DNA of 64,000 bases, taken from positions 264,629 through 328,628 of the forward strand of contig NZ_WIBF01000004.1 of assembly GCF_009496005.1 (NCBI RefSeq), given 5' to 3'. Of this stretch, positions 60,740 through 64,000 are shown in pieces (the first letter of the stretch is position 1; the number at the start of each line of letters is the position of its first letter). This DNA comes from Tritonibacter litoralis. GTDB taxonomy: Bacteria > Pseudomonadota > Alphaproteobacteria > Rhodobacterales > Rhodobacteraceae. The notes below the pieces were generated by a model, which was not told the origin of the DNA, did not search any database, and saw nothing but the letters and a program-made list of their open reading frames with translations. The position numbers and the translations under genes were made by a program.

Positions 60740-63088
60740 ATGACCGACCTGGTAGATGACCCCGACATGCCGTCCTCCCCGGAAGAGGGAGAAATCCTGG
60801 AACCTTTGCGCCGCGCCATTGGGGAGCGGTACCTGACCTATGCGCTCAGCACGATTATGCACCGGGCGCTGCCGGATGCGCGCGATGGGCTGAAGCCGGT
60901 GCACCGGCGGATCCTTTATGCGATGAACCGGCTGCGGTTGTCGTCCTCGGGTGGGTTCCTGAAATCGGCCAAGATCTCGGGCGATACGATGGGTGATTTC
61001 CACCCGCATGGGGACGCCGCCATTTATGATGCGATGGCGCGTCTGGCCCAGGATTTCAACGTGCGCTACCCGCTGGTGGATGGTCAGGGCAACTTTGGCA
61101 ATATCGACGGCGATAACCCTGCGGCCTCGCGATACACCGAAGCGCGGATGACCTTTGTCGCTGAGGCGATGCTGGAAGGGCTGAACGAGGATTCGGTTGA
61201 TTTCCGCGACAACTATGATGGCCGTCTGACCGAACCGGCGGTTCTGCCGGCTACCTTCCCGAATATTCTGGCCAATGGTGCGGCAGGGATCGCGGTGGGC
61301 ATGGCGACCAATATTCCGCCCCATAATATCGCGGAACTGGTGGACGCCTGTATCCACCTGATCAAAACGCCCGGTGCCCATGATGATACGCTGCTGAACT
61401 ATGTGCCGGGGCCGGATTTTCCGACCGGTGGCGTCATTGTCGAACCGCGTGAAAATATCGCCAAGGCCTACAGCACCGGTCGCGGTTCGTTCCGCCTGCG
61501 CTCTACTTACGAAGTTGAGGATCTGGGCCGTGGCCAGTGGCAGATCGTTGTGACCGAGATCCCGTATCAGGTTCAGAAGTCCAAGCTGATCGAAAAGATC
61601 GCCGAGCTGATCCAGACCAAGAAAGTGCCGATTCTCGCCGATATTCGCGACGAATCCGCAGAAGACATCCGTATCATCCTGGAACCGAAGTCCAAGAATG
61701 TGGATCCAGAGGTTCTGATGAACATGATGTTCCGTAACTCGGATCTTGAGACTCGGTTCAGCCTCAACATGAACGTGTTGATTGATGGGGTCACGCCCAA
61801 GGTCTGCTCGATGAAGGAGGTGCTGCGCGCCTTCCTGGATCACCGCCGCGATGTTCTGCAGCGCCGTGCCCGCCACCGGATGGAAAAGATCGACCACCGG
61901 TTGGAGGTTCTGGAAGGCTTTATCATCGCTTTCCTCAATCTGGATCGCGTGATCGACATCATCCGTTACGATGACGACCCAAAAGCCGCGTTGATGCGAG
62001 AAGACTGGAGTGTCGACCATCCCCGTGCCTTTAGCGAGGCCGAATATGTCACGCCCACAGACGGCGTTGGCGAGCTGACCGAGGTTCAGGCTGAGGCGAT
62101 CCTCAACATGCGCCTGCGCTCTTTGCGCAAGCTGGAAGAGATCGAGCTGACCCGCGAACGCGACGCCCTGCGCGACGAGCGGGCCGAGCTGGTTGAGCTG
62201 TTGGGCTCGGAAGACATCCAGTGGACCCGCATCACCGAACAGCTGCGCGAGACCAAGAAAAAATTCGGCAAGGATTTCGCCGGCGGAGCCCGCCGCACAC
62301 GCTTTGCCGAGGCGGCCGAGGTCGAAGAGGTGCCGCTGGAGGCGATGATCGAGCGGGAGCCGATCACCGTGGTGTGCTCCAAAATGGGCTGGATCCGTGC
62401 GATGACAGGTCATATCGACCTGAACCGCGAGCTGAAGTTCAAGGACGGCGACGGCCCGCGCTTTGTCTTCCATGCGGAAACCACCGACCGCCTGCTGGTC
62501 TTTGGTTCAAACGGGCGATTCTATACGCTGTCTGCGGCAAACCTGCCCGGTGGACGTGGCATGGGGGAACCTGTGCGCCTGATGGTGGATCTGCCCAATG
62601 AGGTCGAAATTGTCGACCTTCTGATCCACAACCCCGAAGGCAAGCTGCTGGTCGCCTCAGACTCGGGCAACGGATTTATCTGCGCCGAAAAAGAGATCGT
62701 CGCCCAGACCCGCAGCGGCAAACAGGTGTTGAACGTCAAGGACGAGGACCGCGCCAAGCTCTGTATCCCGGTGACCGGCGATCACGTCGCCGTAGTCTCA
62801 GAGAACGGCAAGTTCCTCGTCTTCTCGGTCGAAGAAATGCCGGAACTCAACCGCGGCAAAGGCGTGAAACTGCAGAAATACAATATGGCCCGCGGCAAAC
62901 AGGGCGCTCTGGAGCTTGATGGCGGCTTGTCGGATATCACAACCTTCAACTGGGAAGAGGGGCTCAGCTGGGAGATGGGCGGCGGCAAGACCCGCCATGA
63001 ACCGGATCTGAGCGAATGGCTTGGGAAACGGGCCAGCGTCGGTAAGCGGCCCCCCTATGGTTTCCCACGCAACTACAAGTTCAAGTAA
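60740..63088 (+). CDS. parC: DNA topoisomerase IV subunit A
   Basis: 782 residues. GyrA/ParC fold: LRRAIGERYLTYALSTIMHRALPDARDGLKPVHRRILYAM (shown in part), the catalytic tyrosine in NPAASRYTEARMTF, and the coiled coil and beta-propeller-like C-terminus without the GyrA box. With ParE it decatenates daughter chromosomes. The N-terminus carries a short acidic lead. Upstream 273 bases hold no gene; the ATG has no strong ribosome site. A terminator follows. Confidence 0.95.
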   Translation: MTDLVDDPDMPSSPEEGEILEPLRRAIGERYLTYALSTIMHRALPDARDGLKPVHRRILYAMNRLRLSSSGGFLKSAKISGDTMGDFHPHGDAAIYDAMARLAQDFNVRYPLVDGQGNFGNIDGDNPAASRYTEARMTFVAEAMLEGLNEDSVDFRDNYDGRLTEPAVLPATFPNILANGAAGIAVGMATNIPPHNIAELVDACIHLIKTPGAHDDTLLNYVPGPDFPTGGVIVEPRENIAKAYSTGRGSFRLRSTYEVEDLGRGQWQIVVTEIPYQVQKSKLIEKIAELIQTKKVPILADIRDESAEDIRIILEPKSKNVDPEVLMNMMFRNSDLETRFSLNMNVLIDGVTPKVCSMKEVLRAFLDHRRDVLQRRARHRMEKIDHRLEVLEGFIIAFLNLDRVIDIIRYDDDPKAALMREDWSVDHPRAFSEAEYVTPTDGVGELTEVQAEAILNMRLRSLRKLEEIELTRERDALRDERAELVELLGSEDIQWTRITEQLRETKKKFGKDFAGGARRTRFAEAAEVEEVPLEAMIEREPITVVCSKMGWIRAMTGHIDLNRELKFKDGDGPRFVFHAETTDRLLVFGSNGRFYTLSAANLPGGRGMGEPVRLMVDLPNEVEIVDLLIHNPEGKLLVASDSGNGFICAEKEIVAQTRSGKQVLNVKDEDRAKLCIPVTGDHVAVVSENGKFLVFSVEEMPELNRGKGVKLQKYNMARGKQGALELDGGLSDITTFNWEEGLSWEMGGGKTRHEPDLSEWLGKRASVGKRPPYGFPRNYKFK

Positions 63089-63103
63089 TCGCTTCACATG
63101 TGA

Positions 63104-63132
63104 CCCGTGCGCCACCCGGCGCGCGGGTTTTT
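63104..63132 (+). terminator. Intrinsic terminator of parC
   Basis: CCCGTGCGCC (63104-63113), loop ACCC, GGCGCGCGGG (63118-63127) with one G-T wobble, then TTTTT. Starts 15 bases after the parC stop. Confidence 0.92.
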
Positions 63133-63206
63133 ACTGTGAGCCTCTTTGCGAAGGCGGCCAAAGCTCGTTAAACCTTTGCCAAAATTGACGTCTAAAGGAC
63201 TGGACC

Positions 63207-63788
63207 ATGGCCCGACTGTTTACTGTGCTTGCGGGGTTGCTGATGCTGGCGGCCTGTGGCGCAACCCAATTGGATGAAACACCAGAAGACCTGGGCGCAT
63301 TCAAAGCCCGCATCCTGCATGTCTATACGGAAAAAGCACTGCAATGGCCGTTGTCCCGCGACGCCGATCAAAGCGAATGGACCGAGCCGATGCAGCGCGC
63401 GTTGACGGCGCGTCTGGGACGCTATCAGGGCGCGCAGGAATATGATGTAGCGGTGACGCTGGAAGGCTTCATGCTGGCTCCGGGCGGGGTGCCGATCCTG
63501 TTCTCTCCCAAAAGCGTGGCGGTGGTGAACGTCTTTGTTTATGACGTCAAAGGCGCGTTGTTCCTGGCCGAAAAAGTCCAGATGGAGATCTTTGAAGACA
63601 CTACAGGCGAAAGCGCGCTGCTGGGCTCTGGCCACAGCCGCACCAAACAGGAACAGATCGATGGTCTTGCCCTGAATATTGCCGACAAAATCGAAGAATA
63701 CATCGCCGAAAAACACGCCGAAGAGGGCTGGTTCAACCCGCGCGCCGCAGATGCGGCGGCTGATGCAGACGTACAACAGGCAGGCTAG
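63207..63788 (+). CDS. Exported lipoprotein of unknown function
   Basis: 193 residues with a lipobox LAACG (Cys near residue 17) after a hydrophobic signal (LFTVLAGLLML). The mature protein is acidic, with ALTARLGRYQGAQEYDVAVTLEGFMLAPG and a long C-terminal region rich in Ala/Asp/Glu (IEEYIAEKHAEEGWFNPRAA). AAAGGACTGG is the ribosome site. No confident family; a DUF-type envelope lipoprotein is likely. Confidence 0.7.
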   Translation: MARLFTVLAGLLMLAACGATQLDETPEDLGAFKARILHVYTEKALQWPLSRDADQSEWTEPMQRALTARLGRYQGAQEYDVAVTLEGFMLAPGGVPILFSPKSVAVVNVFVYDVKGALFLAEKVQMEIFEDTTGESALLGSGHSRTKQEQIDGLALNIADKIEEYIAEKHAEEGWFNPRAADAAADADVQQAG

Positions 63789-63857
63789 ACGTCGCAGCAG
63801 ACAGGAAGCGACTTGATTTTTGTGCGCAAACCAAATAAGCCGCGCGCGCAGAGGAAA

Positions 63858-63873
63858 CCGGGTCATGGATGAC
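63858..63873 (+). other. Hairpin in the tuf leader
   Basis: GGGTCA (63858-63863), loop TGGA, TGACCC (63868-63873), 30 bases before the tuf start, followed by CCCAATTTTC. A TTGATT-17 bp-TAAGCC pair (about 63814-63842) upstream is a weak promoter candidate. The hairpin could influence translation of tuf. Confidence 0.4.
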
Positions 63874-63899
63874 CCCCCAATTTTCAAAAGGGCGCCTAG

Positions 63900-64000
<101 letters not shown>

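Noticed and set aside
60695..62473. Long open frame (592 codons) on the minus strand opposite parC
   Set aside because: It mirrors parC codon bias, has no family motifs and no ribosome site; parC on the plus strand is certain.

Overview
The window reads as a chromosomal core segment of an alphaproteobacterium of the Rhodobacteraceae, most likely the marine Roseobacter group. The evidence is: the F0 ATP synthase operon order atpI-atpB-atpE-atpX(b')-atpF without the F1 genes; the ChvI/ChvG two-component pair beside HPr kinase, rapZ, an EIIA(Man) protein and HPr; divergent pckA; hbd with etfA/etfB and a PduO-type cobalamin adenosyltransferase; a rpoZ-rel pair; GC-rich codon use; and a short intergenic repeat of a kind I associate with this group. 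No rRNA, tRNA, CRISPR array, prophage or insertion sequence was seen. The window opens inside ffh (3' end missing) and closes in the first codons of tuf (EF-Tu).

Layout. 1-9.4 kb: ffh (minus), a membrane-anchored SRPBCC protein, an EF-G-like GTPase lacking recognisable switch motifs, a prolyl-tRNA deacylase, then a LysR regulator, two EamA exporters, a transglutaminase-like protein and an ArsR regulator. 9.5-12.3 kb: F0 ATP synthase operon with an intrinsic terminator. 12.4-15.4 kb: an orphan PstB-like ATPase with degenerate motifs, a FadR-type regulator and a PLP aminotransferase. 15.6-19 kb: smc from a TTG start, with a consensus DnaA box upstream. 19-26 kb: small exported proteins, a lytic transglycosylase, cobD-cobC, a glutathionyl-hydroquinone reductase and a MalY-type lyase. 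26-28 kb: def, a second def-like gene that has lost catalytic residues, and fmt. 28-32 kb: small membrane proteins, a TRIC-type channel, rnhA, a LysE exporter, ispH and a NYN-domain protein. 32-41.5 kb: folK, rpoZ, rel, a DUF2062 protein, pdxJ-acpS-lepB-rnc-era and recO. 41.5-46.7 kb: two exported proteins, an acyl-CoA dehydrogenase, a TauE-type exporter and a dGTPase. 46.8-54.1 kb: pckA, divergent from chvI-chvG-hprK-rapZ-EIIA-ptsH and an acyltransferase. 54.2-60.5 kb: hbd, a DUF6473-like protein, etfA/etfB, the cobalamin adenosyltransferase, a HIG1-like protein, an SDR and an SH3 protein. 60.7-64 kb: parC, a lipoprotein and tuf.

Functional themes. def and fmt handle the formyl group of initiator methionine; Ffh and LepB act in protein export; Rnc, Era and RecO form the usual RNA/ribosome/repair string. 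The 46.8-53.2 kb block links an envelope/acid-type two-component system to a regulatory phosphotransfer chain and to the gluconeogenic enzyme PckA. Most of the window is ordinary housekeeping. The most unusual items are three proteins with family folds but altered active sites (EF-G-like, PstB-like, second deformylase), spaced TTAGCGCC-type repeats between pckA and chvI, and several hairpins or dyads at gene starts and ends.
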